Counted from the first letter of the stretch, positions 1 through 10,484 are shown. The stretch: DNA of 62,000 nucleotides from Adiantum capillus-veneris (GCA_014529385.2 CM043958.1:89303025-89365024); one strand, 5' to 3'. Program-made: numbers and translations. The notes: generated from the letters alone by a model not told the origin.

Positions 1-2075
1 AGAGAAAAAGGAGATGTGTGATGACGGTTTGCCCCCAGGGATGAAGAGACTCTCTCTATGGTACGAGTTACCATATTGGCCCCGACTCATGATCAATCAC
101 TTGCTCGATCCAATGCACATATTCAAGAATGTGGGTTATCTGCTATAGGATCATCTGACTGGCAAGAAAGATACTTTGGGAGCTACGGTTGACCTTAGAA
201 ATGTGGATCATATGGAGCAATATTGGCTGCAGACAGCATCCGATGGATCGATAAAACTCCCTAAAGTGCCATGGATTTTCACAGGAGCCCAAGAACGCAA
301 AGTAAAAGAGACCATTCGATCTTTATGGACCCCCACTGGCGTAATGCACTTGCTCCGAACGTGTTTTACTAAAGAAGGAAAGCTTACCGGTTTGAAGTCA
401 CACGATTGGCATAAAATGTGTCAGGTATGTTCACAATGGAATATATCATAGGGGAAATTGTGTAACAAATTTGTGTGTGGACTTTAAAATCATTGTTGCA
501 CGTGTTTTGCAATTTATTTTACCGGTGGCCATTGAGGGATGTTTGTCTCGTGACGTTCGTAACACAATCTACAAACTTGCGAAGTTGGTGCAATGGATCT
601 CACAAAAGGAGATCAACGTAGACTCCATACCATTCGCCAAACTAAACGTTGTGGAGGTTGTGTGCATGTTTAAGAAACACTTTCTACTACCATGCTAACC
701 ATTCAGGTGCATCTTCTTGTTCACATAGTTGATGAGGTGGAACTAGCTGGCACAGTGCATTCCAGATGGATGTTCTTTTTAGAATGTTTCATGAAAATGC
801 TCAAGGGGTATGTGCGTCAGAAGGCACGTCTGGAGGGTAGCATGGCAAAAGGTTGGCTGGTATTAGAGTCCCTAGTGTACACTGGATAGTGGCTAGACGG
901 ATTTGATAAAGCCCGGGACACGCTATGGAAAACCATAGATGATGAGCGCATATCTGGGATTGTCATGTGCAATCTCGGTGTTGAGAAGAAGATGATGGAA
1001 GATCTAGAGGCTAAAATCAACCGATTTTGCATTCTTCACAATCCAGTGATGCAAAAGTGGATTTCACAATATGAGGATGCAAAGCAAGAGTGAACGAGTT
1101 GAGTGGAGACGGGGAAGGCGACCACCGATGCACTATCCAACGGGTTTGGAGAGCCTACCAACATTCATGAGCTTAAGATGGTTGCACAACCAATTAATAG
1201 TGCGGTAAAGAAGTGACTGAGGAGGAGTGGGAGTACTCTTGGGGTTGGCAACCAAGGTAAGTTTGCAATGTACGACTAGTGACTTTCTAGATGTTTGAAC
1301 GACCACTCATAATATTTGTTGGTTGTAGTATAAGTCATATACAGCAGCATGGTGTAAAGGTCGACATTTTAGGGTGGAACGGATCGACAAAAATCATTTT
1401 ACTCAAGATTGTGGAATCATGGAAAAATTTAAACAGTCTAGTCGAAGACGGTCATCTGATGCAAATCCTGTGGTGGCCGAACTCACTTAGTTTGGCACGC
1501 TACAAGAGATTTTGAGGATCAATTATAGAGGATTTTTTGTCGACTTGTTCGATGTGCCATGGTTCAAGATAATCATGGAGGGTTGCAACGCTACTGTGCG
1601 TAGAGGAGAGTCTGGTTTTCTTGAGGTGGATTCAACTAAGAAATGGACTGACCTAAGAGACACTTTCGTACTACCCGAGCATTGTGAACAAGTAAGTATG
1701 TAAATAGTTAACATCCAATTAGAAGTTATGTGCTTGGAAGCTCTCATGTAAGTTATGTGGCTCTCGCAGGTGATATTTCATCCTACAAAGTCTGCATCAA
1801 ACTACTGGTACGTCATAGAGGTAGCTCCTCGTAGTGCACAGACGTATGAAGGCTACCATGTGCCAATCACAACGGCATCAATGGAGGAGATCGGAGAAGA
1901 TGCTCAGTCAAAAGCCGTTGAGGTGGTGCCAGACGAGCATCAAGCTGCTACTCTCTATGGGATGCATGCAGAGGATCTACAAAATGAAATGGAGGACCTC
2001 TGTTTAAACGGAGAGCTCTATATAGATATAGGAAGTTATGTTGAGCTTTGCGAGGATGAGAGAGAGACCTCTTAA
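1..2075 (+). pseudogene. CACTA transposase (TNP2/TNPD-like), C-terminal part
   Basis: The enzyme cuts and joins CACTA ends. Seen in order: the end of the transposase_21 region (LPYWPRLMINHLLDPMHIFK near 75-130, LKSHDWHKM near 400), a DUF4218 region (HLLVHIVDEVELAGTVHSRW, 711-770), then DUF4216 (motifs from about 1510 to 1830, including WYVIEVAPRS). The conserved blocks sit in different frames and are separated by probable introns, for example between the LKSHDWHKM block and ILPVAIEG. A TAG interrupts the frame near 145 (after NVGYLL), so the copy is probably inactive. An acidic tail after DUF4216 ends at the stop at 2073-2075. Family assignment is from recognised motifs; exon borders are approximate. 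Confidence 0.8.
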
Positions 2076-2248
2076 AGCCATAAATATTATATTTGAACAA
2101 TTTAGCTCCGTTTTATAATGTATATTGTATTCACGTGGCTTTTTGTTCATTTCTCTCTATATGCGTCATTGCGTCATTGTATTTAATGGTCTTTGTATCC
2201 ACTCCAGGTACGTATGCTCTAGGTATGTTCTCACAAAGCAGGGACGAC

Positions 2249-2493
2249 GAGCACTGCGCTCCCAGTGGGATGGAGATTGAAGCTGCAATCGTGAAGGTCT
2301 GCTCAATATAGATGTTGCTCGTCCCACTGCTAGATCTAACTGATCGGGTGAAAGCGACACTAAGAAGCATTACTACTGCTTCTCAGCGTCTCTTTCACCC
2401 GATCAATTAGATTTAGTGGTGGGGCAAGCAACTTCTATGAGCAGACCTTTGCGATGCAACTTCAATCTCCATCGCACCCGGAGTGCAGTGCTT
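2249..2493. repeat. Long imperfect foldback between the two A1 genes
   Basis: Arms at about 2249-2368 and 2378-2493 are reverse complements over roughly 115 bp, with a 9-nt loop at 2369-2377. The best block is a perfect 14-bp pairing of 2341-2354 (TGATCGGGTGAAAG) with 2392-2405. Further paired blocks include AGGTCTGCTC with GAGCAGACCT and GATGGAGATT with AATCTCCATC. It lies between the transposase stop and the second gene. The shape fits a hairpin RNA precursor or a captured foldback element; no expression can be inferred. Confidence 0.8.
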
Positions 2494-2557
2494 TACAAAT
2501 TCATAGAAATTCAACAAAATCTCTCTACACAGGAATCCCTCCCCCTTTATGAGTCCC

Positions 2558-2567
2558 CTCTCTCTCT

Positions 2568-2605
<38 letters not shown>
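2558..2605. repeat. (CT)n microsatellite
   Basis: Nearly pure CT dinucleotide tract with a few TTCT interruptions, just upstream of the second gene of element A1. Confidence 0.9.
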
Positions 2606-2609
<4 letters not shown>

Positions 2610-2671
2610 GTCCATGTTTTCTTCTTCATTCTTTCAATATTAAGATTAAATGTTCGTGTGTTTAATGCAAG

Positions 2672-3903
2672 TATAGATGATGATGAGTTTCTTTCTTCTT
2701 TGTCACCCCAGCAGAGACAGTGGTACGTGGAGCGTCATCGCTTTGGAGCACCATCACGCGTTCCTACTCCTTTAGCGTCTCCCTCTATTTTGGAGCATTC
2801 AGCATGCTCCGAAGCTTTGGTGTCAACAAGACGATCTTCACACTTGTCTAGGCACCAACACTCTAGTGGTGGCGACGGTTGTTGTTGTGGGGATGCCGCC
2901 GCCGATGCCTTGACACCGCCTCGCGTTCGACGAGGTTCTTTACCCTCCCCTTTTTTGCCCGCCCCCACACCAGCCATGGCATCGCTATCTACACCAGGTT
3001 TTTCACGGCTGATGGCCGTTCCTAGCAGCTACACACCACTAGCTACCCCTCCAGGAGTCACTCCAATCGACACTCGTCGCTTCGGGGCCCAGGCTCCAGT
3101 GGAGACACCTGACATCCGTACCCCGATTGACACGCCACTAGAGACCCCTACCGAGACACCCAGGTTCACGCGTCACCGGCGAGAGGGCTTGCCTTACTCC
3201 GTCGACTTCAGCGGCGACATCATCTTGGATGATGAAGGCAAGAAGGTGATATTGTGCATGCGCAGTCTTTGCTCTCAGGTGTATAGACACTATATACTAA
3301 ACACCTAGAGTGAAGTACCAAGTGATTTAAAAGATAGAGTCATCAGCATCCTGTATGACGAGTTTCCCATTTCAACATGGGATGACCGCTTCAATGAAGA
3401 CCTGATGAAGGTTTGAATGCACGAATACTACAAGCATAAGCGTTTCGAAGTGCAAAAAGAAATTAAGCATGGGTGGAGCAGGCCAGATTGGCTGGCCAAA
3501 GAAGCTTGGAAGAATGCGAAGAAAGCAGGGTGCAAGAATCCCGATAAGTGGAAGCGACAAAAGGAGGCAGCTAGAGCGCGAGTAGAGGTAGGGAGCTTGC
3601 ACCACTTGGGGAGCGGTCGGTGGGCATCATTCGAGGCCGATTTTGTATGTGTTTTTGCATTTCTCTTTAGGTTTGATAGTTTAGGGTTAAGGGGCTTTTA
3701 AATTCTAACATAATGGATTTTTTGTATGTTTTGAAATTCTGATTTCTCGCGGCGGCATGGTTAGTATTAGGGTTTAATCTTTTACATTTGTTGTATTGTT
3801 TTATAAATTATATGTTTATACTTACAGAAAGTTGTCTTGTTGTTTTTTTTTTTTGCAGAATCCGATAGATACGCCACTTGGACGCTATGAGACGTCTAAT
3901 TAG
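2672..3903 (+). pseudogene. CACTA second gene (Ptta/En-Spm ORF1-like) of A1
   Basis: This matches the second protein of plant CACTA elements, which in En/Spm binds subterminal repeats. The first visible exon follows an acceptor-like TTTAATGCAAG and encodes a Ser/Thr/Pro-rich region (residues like LSPQQRQWYVERH), then RREGLPYSVDFSGDIILDD near 3180, and a basic region (WLAKEAWKNAKKAG, 3490-3530) ending SGRWASFEADF at about 3643. An intron follows (GTATGT to TTTGCAG), then a last exon at 3859-3903 encoding NPIDTPLGRYETSN and a stop. In-frame stops at 3306-3308 and just before 3419 break it. Element A2 has a homologous gene in which the first stop position reads Trp. Confidence 0.75.
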
Positions 3904-4344
3904 ACGACGTCAGTCTAGCCATAGCTAGATAGCATTAGTTTCCTTTTGTCATAGCATATGTATCATGAGATGACGCTTATACATCTTTTTGAAAACCATG
4001 TATATTTTTTCAATAATGACAATGGTGTTGTAACTATTACATTTTGCAAAGTTTAACAATCAAGTGATTTTGCCTATGATGTGTACAATTGTCATTGATT
4101 TACTTTCATCTATTTACTTTTGTCAGTTTCGTATCTTTATTCTATCTTTATTCTGCAAACAATGCTATGGATGATGGAGTTAATGGTTATATTGTCTTGT
4201 GGTTGACTACTTTGGGTCTATATCTAAGCTTGCACTTTCTTTCAAAGGTGAATCTGGGCTTATTTTGAATTCATTTAGGTTTACTTAATTATTGAAACAT
4301 TCAATATGGTTGATGGATGTCCTGCCACCAATTTTTTTTTCTCT

Positions 4345-4560
4345 CGGATGTCGCTATGACCGTCGCTATATAAGGCTCTGTAGCGTCGCTATAAATGTCG
4401 CTATAGGTGGCCTGTTAAACGTCGCTATGATCGTCGCTATAGGCATCGCTATATAGCGACGGCTATAGCGATGCATATAGCGATCGTTATAGCGACGCTC
4501 ATAGCAATGTTTCCGTATCGACGCTGTTAGCAACGGTCTTAGCGACGTCGGGGAGTATAA
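4345..4560. repeat. Subterminal TAGCGAC repeats of A1
   Basis: About fifteen copies of GTCGCTATA or its reverse complement TATAGCGAC, in both orientations, with small palindromes. They sit inside the last 270 bp of the element. In En/Spm such arrays are binding sites for the element-encoded DNA-binding protein. Confidence 0.85.
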
Positions 4561-4606
4561 AAACCCAATGTTTTTCCGTCGCTAATAGCGTCACAAGTGC
4601 ACATAA

Positions 4607-4618
4607 CCTCTTGTAGTG
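4607..4618. repeat. Terminal inverted repeat of A1 (3' end)
   Basis: CCTCTTGTAGTG, the exact reverse complement of the CACTACAAGAGG that begins element A2 at 13461. Confidence 0.9.
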
Positions 4619-6000
4619 GATGAAGCTTTTGTACATAGCCTGTACATACAATTATGGTTCTGTGAGTGCTTAATCGTCAGTTTGGTGTGCCAGTTTTCAA
4701 AGTTTTGTACATATGCTTTTGGTCAAACATAAATGTTCGACGAGGGTCCTAGGTAATGATGGTGCAACCAAAGTTGGTCTAAGCTAGGAAATGGTCTATG
4801 CCAGGCAAAGGCAGCAGGCAAGTGCAGTGCAGAAGGCTAGGGCAGGTGCCAAGGACCTGGGCAGCCAAAGGGTGGCGGAAAAGTAGATCTAAAGTGGCCT
4901 TTTAGGCAAGGAGACTCAAAGAGGGCTCAATTGGGGTAGAATATGAAGGTGTCCAAAGTGCTCTATTAGTGTCCTGAAATGTACTGTTCAGTGTGCTCTA
5001 GAAGCCGGTCCAGACGGCTCGTCAAACCGAGCCCTGGTGTGCAAGATACTGAAGTTTAAAGGTAGAGTGTGTAGCAGATCCCCGACAGACAAGGCCGCTG
5101 GGGACAGGTGGCCCAGGCAGGTGTCAGTGGATACATGTGTAGTGCTCAAGTTGTGGAGTATGCGTGTCTTCTCGGATTGCGAATTGGAGCTCTGGTTAGC
5201 AAGTTAAGGCCATCAGAAGATTTTCCGGGGCCCGGGTTTGAGCCCATTTGACCGCACTGGAGAATGCGCCATCTGGCATTTTCTTTAGCCTCGCCAAGGT
5301 TCTTGGTAATAGTGTTCATCATGTGGAGCTACCATGAATCGACAGTTCGTCCATTGGGTGCTCGATCGGTGAGATACATCAAGATGAAGTTGGGAGCAGT
5401 GGCAGTGATTCATAGAGGTTTGTAGATAATTTTCCCATTTTTTGGCGGCCTCGAATAGCGAGCTCAGAAGGATTGGAAGGCGATGAGATTTTCCCGGCCC
5501 GGGGCCGACATGGTGGGGATCCGGCGGAGCTTTACGGCTTGGAAATCTGACCCCGAACCAAAGGATTGCAAAGCTTGTGAAGTAGGGGGGTAAATGAGTG
5601 AGAAAAGCTTTTTAAGGGAAAAAAAATAATCATGGAGATTACCCCAAGAGGGGGTACTGCCAACAATTGCCATGTGGCAAGGGGATATACCCCATAAGCG
5701 AAGGTGGGAGCCTGGTCCGCGGTGCACAAAGTCTAGGCCATTTGGCCTCTTAAGATTGTGAGATGGAACGTGGGGAGCTTGGAGCTCCTGGGCGATGGCG
5801 GCCCATGGGACGCTGTGGCGGGCTGGTGTTGCGCGGCCCTGAAGGGCGCAACCGGCGGTTTTGGAAGTGAGGGGCGGTGTCAGGCGCTTGCGCCTGCCTG
5901 AGGAAGGTGGCCGACGGCCATAAATGATGATGTGGTGGTCCCAAGGGAGCCGTTCCCGCGGCCTTAAGGCCCTAAAGCTTTTGAAGGGAACCCCCCCACC

Positions 6001-6020
6001 CAATAGCGACCTCGCTATTG
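6001..6020. repeat. Perfect short hairpin CAATAGCGA/TCGCTATTG
   Basis: Nine-base perfect inverted repeat with a 2-nt loop. A second version lies at 6395-6416 (GCAATAGCGA, CA, TCGTTATTGC). Both contain the AATAGCGA core resembling the A1 subterminal motif. Confidence 0.7.
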
Positions 6021-6394
6021 CTAGCAAAAGGGGAGGGTCCCGCGGACAGTGTGCAAGAGAGACAAAGAGCCCAAAGGCTGTCGGGTATACAAAGTAAGAG
6101 CAAGTGGGCCACTCCACGGCCAAGAGCAAAGGCAAAGGCTAGGACCAAAGAGGGGCAGTAAGCAGGAGAAAGAAGGAAAGAGCCCGGAGGCCGCCAGGGT
6201 GTACGAAGCAAAAAAGCAAAGGCCGTCCAAGCAGAGAAAGAGAGAAGGGGCAAAGCCGGACCAAATGAAGAGAGAGAAATAGAGAAAGAGGGCTAGTAGA
6301 GCCGGGCAGAAATGGTCAAAGCTAGGACAAAATGGTAGCCCCAAAGGGGTAAAAAATAAAGGAAAAGTATAAAAAAATAAAAAGTACGAAGGGG

Positions 6395-6416
6395 CAATAG
6401 CGACATCGTTATTGCA
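6395..6416. repeat. Second AATAGCGA hairpin
   Basis: Ten-base arms with one G-T type mismatch around a 2-nt loop, flanked outside by GGG and CCC runs that extend the pairing potential. Confidence 0.6.
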
Positions 6417-7059
6417 CCCCCCCCAAGTACAAAGAGAGAAGGAGAGGACAGAAGGAAAGAGGCAAAGTGGCTAACCCCTTCCAAAAATGCCAAATCAAGG
6501 TGCCAGATGGACCAATTGAAGTGCAAATTCCAAAATTAAAGGCTCCCCTATAAAGATCAAATTTTAGTCAAATTGGGGGACTTTTTTGGTGCCGTTTGAA
6601 GCCTGCAAAGTGGAGTTCTTTGACAAGCTAGCCCATAGTGGTGGTAGTGCAAGCCAGTGTACATGATTTTTGAAGTGCAATCAAGCCACAGTTGCCCCCT
6701 TTTGCTGTTGTTTCCCCATCCCCCCTTCTCCTTCTCCTGCTCTGGTGTTTCCCCTCTGTGCCGGTTGTGTGGAAGTGTGTGCCCTCCCGGACCGACGGTG
6801 TTTTGAGTGAGAGTGAGATTGAGTGACTGTGTGTGTGTGTAAGGGTGAAGACAGGTCATGGCAATAGGTGTGCATTATGTGGTGGATTTGTGGAGTGTGT
6901 GAGCAGTGTAAATTGAGCAGGCGGTGGTCCGCTAGTGTAAGGTGTGTTGTTTGAAGGTGTTTTCCGAGAGGATAGGGGTGTTGTGGATACCCTGAGCTAT
7001 AGAGAGGCCCTTGTGTTTGTGCCGGGCGTGTTCCCCCATTCCCCCCTGTCCAACGTTCT

Positions 7060-7560
7060 TGACCAAATGCAAGAAAGATGAACCCAAAACGTCCCAAAAT
7101 TCTTGACAAAATTTGGTTGTAATACCATCCCATCGTGGCAACTTCTCTTTGCCCAGCTTTTTGAGTGTCGTCCCCAACACTCATCCAAGGTAAAGGGACT
7201 TTCTAAGTAGTTCGCTCGGTTTGACTCCACTAATGTTGGAGTGACTGTGAAAATCTTAGCTCTTGCTTCACTGCTTATGAAAGAGGGAGAATCTTCCTTT
7301 CCAATGATTTGACTGAGATGGTCGAGGATTACTTTGCCCACCTAATCAAAGTTATTGATCTGCACTCCTTGATTGTTGATAAAGGAAGAGATGGTAGCGT
7401 GGTGTTTTCTTAGCTTGATTGTTTTGAGTAGTGTGCTTTTGTTGGCCTCCTCATTCTTAATGCTCCTCTCCTTGGCCTGAAGCCTAAGGATCATGCAAGG
7501 TCTCCTTGATACATCTCTCTAGCAAGGTGAAGATGATAAGACTCCAATGCCTACTAAAAA
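7060..7560 (-). pseudogene. LINE reverse-transcriptase fragment L1
   Basis: On the minus strand the order is the endonuclease-RT linker (EANKSTLLKTIKLRKHHATI, then SSFINNQGVQINNFD), then VGKVILDHLSQIIGKEDSPSF and the RT entry motif (ESPFTLDEV, KLGKEKLPRWDGITTKF, FWDVLGSSFLHL). This is the usual arrangement in plant non-LTR retrotransposons, where GK(S/P)PGxDGI-like motifs open the RT. A TAG after INNFD and a frame change near 7180 disrupt it. The RT catalytic region is absent because the homology stops at about 7060. Role in the intact parent: target-primed reverse transcription. Confidence 0.75.
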
Positions 7561-8399
7561 CAAGCCAAGATAGATTATTCTTTTTCTCAAACAAATGTAC
7601 ATACCTTAAGGATAGAAGTCCTGCCTTTCAAGATAGGGATAAGGGATTAATTACATTGTAGCATTTCAAGTTCATTACAAATGCTTTGAATATTCCCTTG
7701 CTTCTTTAGAAGAAAATGTGTTAGCAACGGATCAAGCACAAAAAATGTCTAAAAATATTTTTATGGAGGTCCTCACCCAACTCTTAAGAACGATAAAACC
7801 AAACAAGTATAAGAAATTATAAATTTATTGAACACGTTCTTCAATGCACATAAGAAAATAGTGTTAGAAATCTCCAAATTGATACCTATAAGCATATTTC
7901 CACCTTCAAAAAAGATACTAAGATATCTGACATTTTCCCATGGCATCAAAACATCCATTATGATTTACCTAGTAACCTTCTAAAAAATTAGAGGCTATAA
8001 GCATTTCAATTTGATCGATAAGGATGTTTTCTTCTAGCATTTGCTCTTTCTCTTTGTCCTCCTCCTTCTCTTCCTCCACTTCCATGGGTAGAGATAAGAA
8101 ATATCTTTGACACCTATCGACATGCTAACAATTGGAGAAGTTTTAGGGTTTTTGTTCCACACAAATCGTTTGATTCAAGAACTCTCAAAAACGACCTCTA
8201 AGATGAAGACACCTATCGACATGCTAACAATTGGAGAAGTTTTAGGGTTTTTGTTCCACACAAATCGTTTGATTCAAGAACTCTCAAAAACGACCTCTAA
8301 GATGATCAAGAAATCTACCAAAAGGAAGGGCAAAGGACTTCTAGGATATCAGCATTAGAATCTAAGTCTTTTTTACACAACAATATGTGTTGTGAATGG
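7561..8399. other. Unrecognised AT-rich stretch
   Basis: No motif recognised on either strand except the 99-bp tandem duplication at 8110-8307. It lies downstream, in the minus sense, of the G0 integrase, so it may include that element's 3' region. Confidence 0.35.
8110..8307 (+). repeat. 99-bp tandem duplication, in frame
   Basis: Two essentially identical 99-bp copies begin at 8111 (CACCTATCGACATGC) and 8210. Ninety-nine is a multiple of three, so a plus-strand frame at 8107-8358 (83 codons) repeats a 33-residue unit (TPIDMLTIGEVLGFLF...). No family is recognised and the minus frame has stops, so coding status is uncertain. Confidence 0.85.
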
Positions 8400-9015
8400 C
8401 CAAGGCCTAAAATTTCCAAGCTCTTATATATACATTGAGGTGTTTCAACTTTGGGTAAACACTCTCATTCGATATTGTGTCTCCCTTGCCCAAAGAATGG
8501 GCTTTCAACTTCTGAAAGGGCCCTTCAACTTTTGAGCACATAAATTTTAGGGAGACATTTTCTTTAAGGTCACACTTTCTCATTTTCATGGTTTTTGACT
8601 TCACAGGAACCTTCAAGAATACGAAGTTACTTTTTGCAAAGGTAACCTTTCTTCATCCTTTATCAACATTCGTCTTAGGATGATCCTATGCACTACGAAT
8701 GCTTTCTTTAGTTGCCCACAACATATCATTTATATCTTCAAGGAAATCCTTGGTAGATTGAATCTTTTCTTTTTCTAGGTCAATAGCCATAGGAGATCTT
8801 GACTGGAAACCATGCATCAACATGAGTGGTGTAAATCCAATCACTACATGTTTACTCTTCTCGGTTAGATTTCTTCTTACTTACATAAGAATGCAACATG
8901 TCCATTAGGATTTGGTTAACACTTTCAATTTGACCATCAGATTGTAGATGGTTTGTTGTACTCATACTAAGAGGAGTATGTTAAGTATGGAGCCTGATTT
9001 ACCCTTGTAATTTTC
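8400..9015 (-). pseudogene. Ty3/Gypsy integrase, C-terminal half (element G0)
   Basis: Minus-strand translation shows the end of an integrase core: SMSTTNHLQSDGQIESVNQI near 8965-8900 (the family motif is TAYHPQTDGQTERVNQ, whose last acidic residue is catalytic), then MDMLHSYVS, and the region linking to the C-terminal domain (FLKVPVKSKTMKM, 8560-8625). The N-terminal half of the same gene lies at 13073-13457, on the other side of Copia element C1, so the gene was split by that insertion. Stops and frame changes are present. Confidence 0.75.
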
Positions 9016-9249
9016 TGTGGTAAAAGCGCACATTTGTAAGGCCCCAATTATGAGGAGAAGCCATCGTTCGTGAAGGAAAATCACTCATCGAAAACCAAAA
9101 TTTTCACGGACAAGAATCAGGGGCAACTTTAAAGGCCTCGGGGGCGGAGGCCCCCGAGACTTTTTTTTTCGTCGGAATATTCTTTTTCGTCGAAATATTA
9201 TGGCCGAAAGGCGGCCGGAAAGTGATCGAAAAACAATCGGTCGGTTGGC

Positions 9250-9370
9250 CGGTGGCCGGTAGTCAATGGCCGATGGCCGGTGGTCGGAAGTCAATGGCCG
9301 GTGGCCGGTGGTCGGAAGTCAATGGCCGGTGGCCGGTGGCCGAATTCAATGGCCGGTGGCCGAATTCAAA
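9250..9370 (+). repeat. GGCCGGTGG minisatellite in the C1 LTR
   Basis: Units of about 28 bp (AATGGCCGGTGGCCGGTGG followed by TCGGAAGTC) repeat about three times, then degrade to shorter units ending GAATTC. The 3' LTR holds one unit fewer, showing replication slippage or recombination since insertion. Confidence 0.85.
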
Positions 9371-9492
9371 AGCGGATTTGTCTTCTCAAGGGCGGCCACA
9401 CATGGGCGGATTGGAGGGTCCGATTTGGACTTATTCGCACAAGGGCGACTACACATGGCTGTCTCTCATAAGAGAGGGCAGCCCTTTTGGCC

Positions 9493-9500
9493 TATAAAAG
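9493..9500 (+). promoter_or_regulatory. TATA box of C1 5' LTR
   Basis: TATAAAAG within GGCCTATAAAAGGAGGCC, conserved at 12757-12764 in the 3' LTR. A plausible start of the genomic transcript would lie about 30 bp downstream, in TTTCTACACACATTTC. Confidence 0.65.
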
Positions 9501-9810
9501 GAGGCCATTTCTACACACATTTCATAGTGTGAAGTTGATGCAACAAGGTGAGTGTGAGGTGGTGAGAGTGAAGCAAGGCGGGAGCTCCATTAAGGGTATA
9601 ATCCCTTTGTAAACTACTTCTTGTTTTGAAGTACTAAAGCCATTGAGTGGCTGCTTTCCCGTGGACGTAGCCCACATTGGGTAAACCACGTAGATCGTGT
9701 GTACTCTCTCTCTCTCTCTCTACTCTATAATCTCGTGTATATAAATCTGTCTCTCTCCATTAAGTAATCTACTCAATTATCTATTTAGCTACGTCTTATT
9801 TCCTAACAAC

Positions 9811-9822
9811 TGGTATCAGAGC
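9811..9822 (+). promoter_or_regulatory. C1 primer-binding site (tRNA-iMet)
   Basis: TGGTATCAGAGC two bases after the LTR end, the standard initiator tRNA-Met complement of plant Copia elements, where minus-strand cDNA synthesis is primed. Confidence 0.9.
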
Positions 9823-9872
9823 AAGGTTTGCTCGTAGCTAAATTATCTGAAGGAAAGGATTCCTTGAATTGA

Positions 9873-10445
9873 GTGGGAGTTATGGCGGAGGAAGGGAAGC
9901 TCAAGATTGAGAAGTTCAACGGCAAAAACTACCAACATTGGAAGATGCAGATTGAAGACTATCTCTACCAGAAGAACCTCTATTTGCCACTAGGCGGTCT
10001 TGCGAAGAAGCCCGCAACAATGGCAGATGAAGCATGGATTGTCCTTGATCGAAAGGCACTGGGAACAATCCGGTTAAGCTTGGCGTCAACGGTGGCCTTC
10101 AATGTTTCGGAGATGAAGACCACGGAGGACTTGATGAAGTCACTTGACGACTTCTACGAGAAACCATCGGCATCCAATAAGGTATTTCTTATGAAGCGCT
10201 TGTTCAATCTAAAGATGGCAGAGAATGGTTCAGTTGCAGAACACCTAAATGACTTTAACACAAACATAAGTCAACTTCGATCAGTGAAAATCAATTTCGA
10301 TGACGAAGTGCGAGCTCTCCTTATACTATCATCTCTACCGAATAGTTGGGACAACCTTGTGATGGTTGTAAGTAATTCTATCTCTGGCACAAATACTCTT
10401 AAGTTTGATGATGTTGTAGGTGTTCTCCTAAGCGAGGAAATGTGA
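9873..10445 (+). CDS. gag: C1 Gag (UBN2-type capsid)
   Basis: 190 codons encoding a Copia Gag: EKFNGKNYQHWKMQIEDYL near the N-terminus (the FxGxNYxxW motif of this family), then the helical UBN2 region (FLMKRLFNLKMAENGSVAEH, LILSSLPNSWDNLV). Gag packages the element RNA in cytoplasmic particles. The frame stops at TGA 10443-10445, but the same frame continues immediately downstream as pol. A second in-frame ATG (GTTATGGCGGAGGAA, 9882) is the more usual start (MAEEGKLKIEKF). The stop looks like a point mutation in a single gag-pol frame rather than a regulated stop. Confidence 0.88.
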   Translation: MGVMAEEGKLKIEKFNGKNYQHWKMQIEDYLYQKNLYLPLGGLAKKPATMADEAWIVLDRKALGTIRLSLASTVAFNVSEMKTTEDLMKSLDDFYEKPSASNKVFLMKRLFNLKMAENGSVAEHLNDFNTNISQLRSVKINFDDEVRALLILSSLPNSWDNLVMVVSNSISGTNTLKFDDVVGVLLSEEM

Positions 10446-10484
10446 AGGAGAAGCACAGGAGAATCATCAAGTGCTGCACTATCA

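Larger units (their letters stand above)
1..4618 (+). mobile_element. CACTA (En/Spm) transposon A1, 3' part
   Basis: The window opens inside a class II CACTA element. In order it holds the C-terminal part of a TNP2-like transposase, an intergenic foldback, a second gene of the plant Ptta/En-Spm type, a block of subterminal TAGCGAC repeats, and a terminal CCTCTTGTAGTG at 4607-4618, the reverse complement of the classic CACTACAAGAGG end. The 5' end and transposase N-terminus lie before the window. The terminal 50 bp closely resemble those at 13461 (element A2), so both belong to one family. Both genes carry in-frame stops, so this copy is probably non-autonomous. Confidence 0.88.
4619..7050. 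other. Unclassified spacer, possible old LTR material
   Basis: No coding region that I recognise. Several open frames exist on the minus strand (for example 5464-6135) but they have skewed composition and no motif. The stretch shifts from mixed sequence to GA-rich (6050-6450) and then T/G-rich with GTGTGTG runs (6830-6950). It may be a decayed LTR or untranslated element sequence, but no matching second copy lies in the window. Confidence 0.4.
9016..9808 (+). repeat. C1 5' LTR
   Basis: Starts near TGTGGTAAAAGCGCAC and ends TCCTAACA just before the primer-binding site. It matches 12303-13072 almost base for base. The main difference is an extra GGCCGGTGGCCGAATTCAAT-type unit. High identity points to recent insertion. 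Confidence 0.88.

Noticed and set aside
5464-6135. 223-codon minus-strand frame
   Set aside because: No recognisable domain, three overlapping alternative frames of similar length, and composition driven by a G/A-rich strand.
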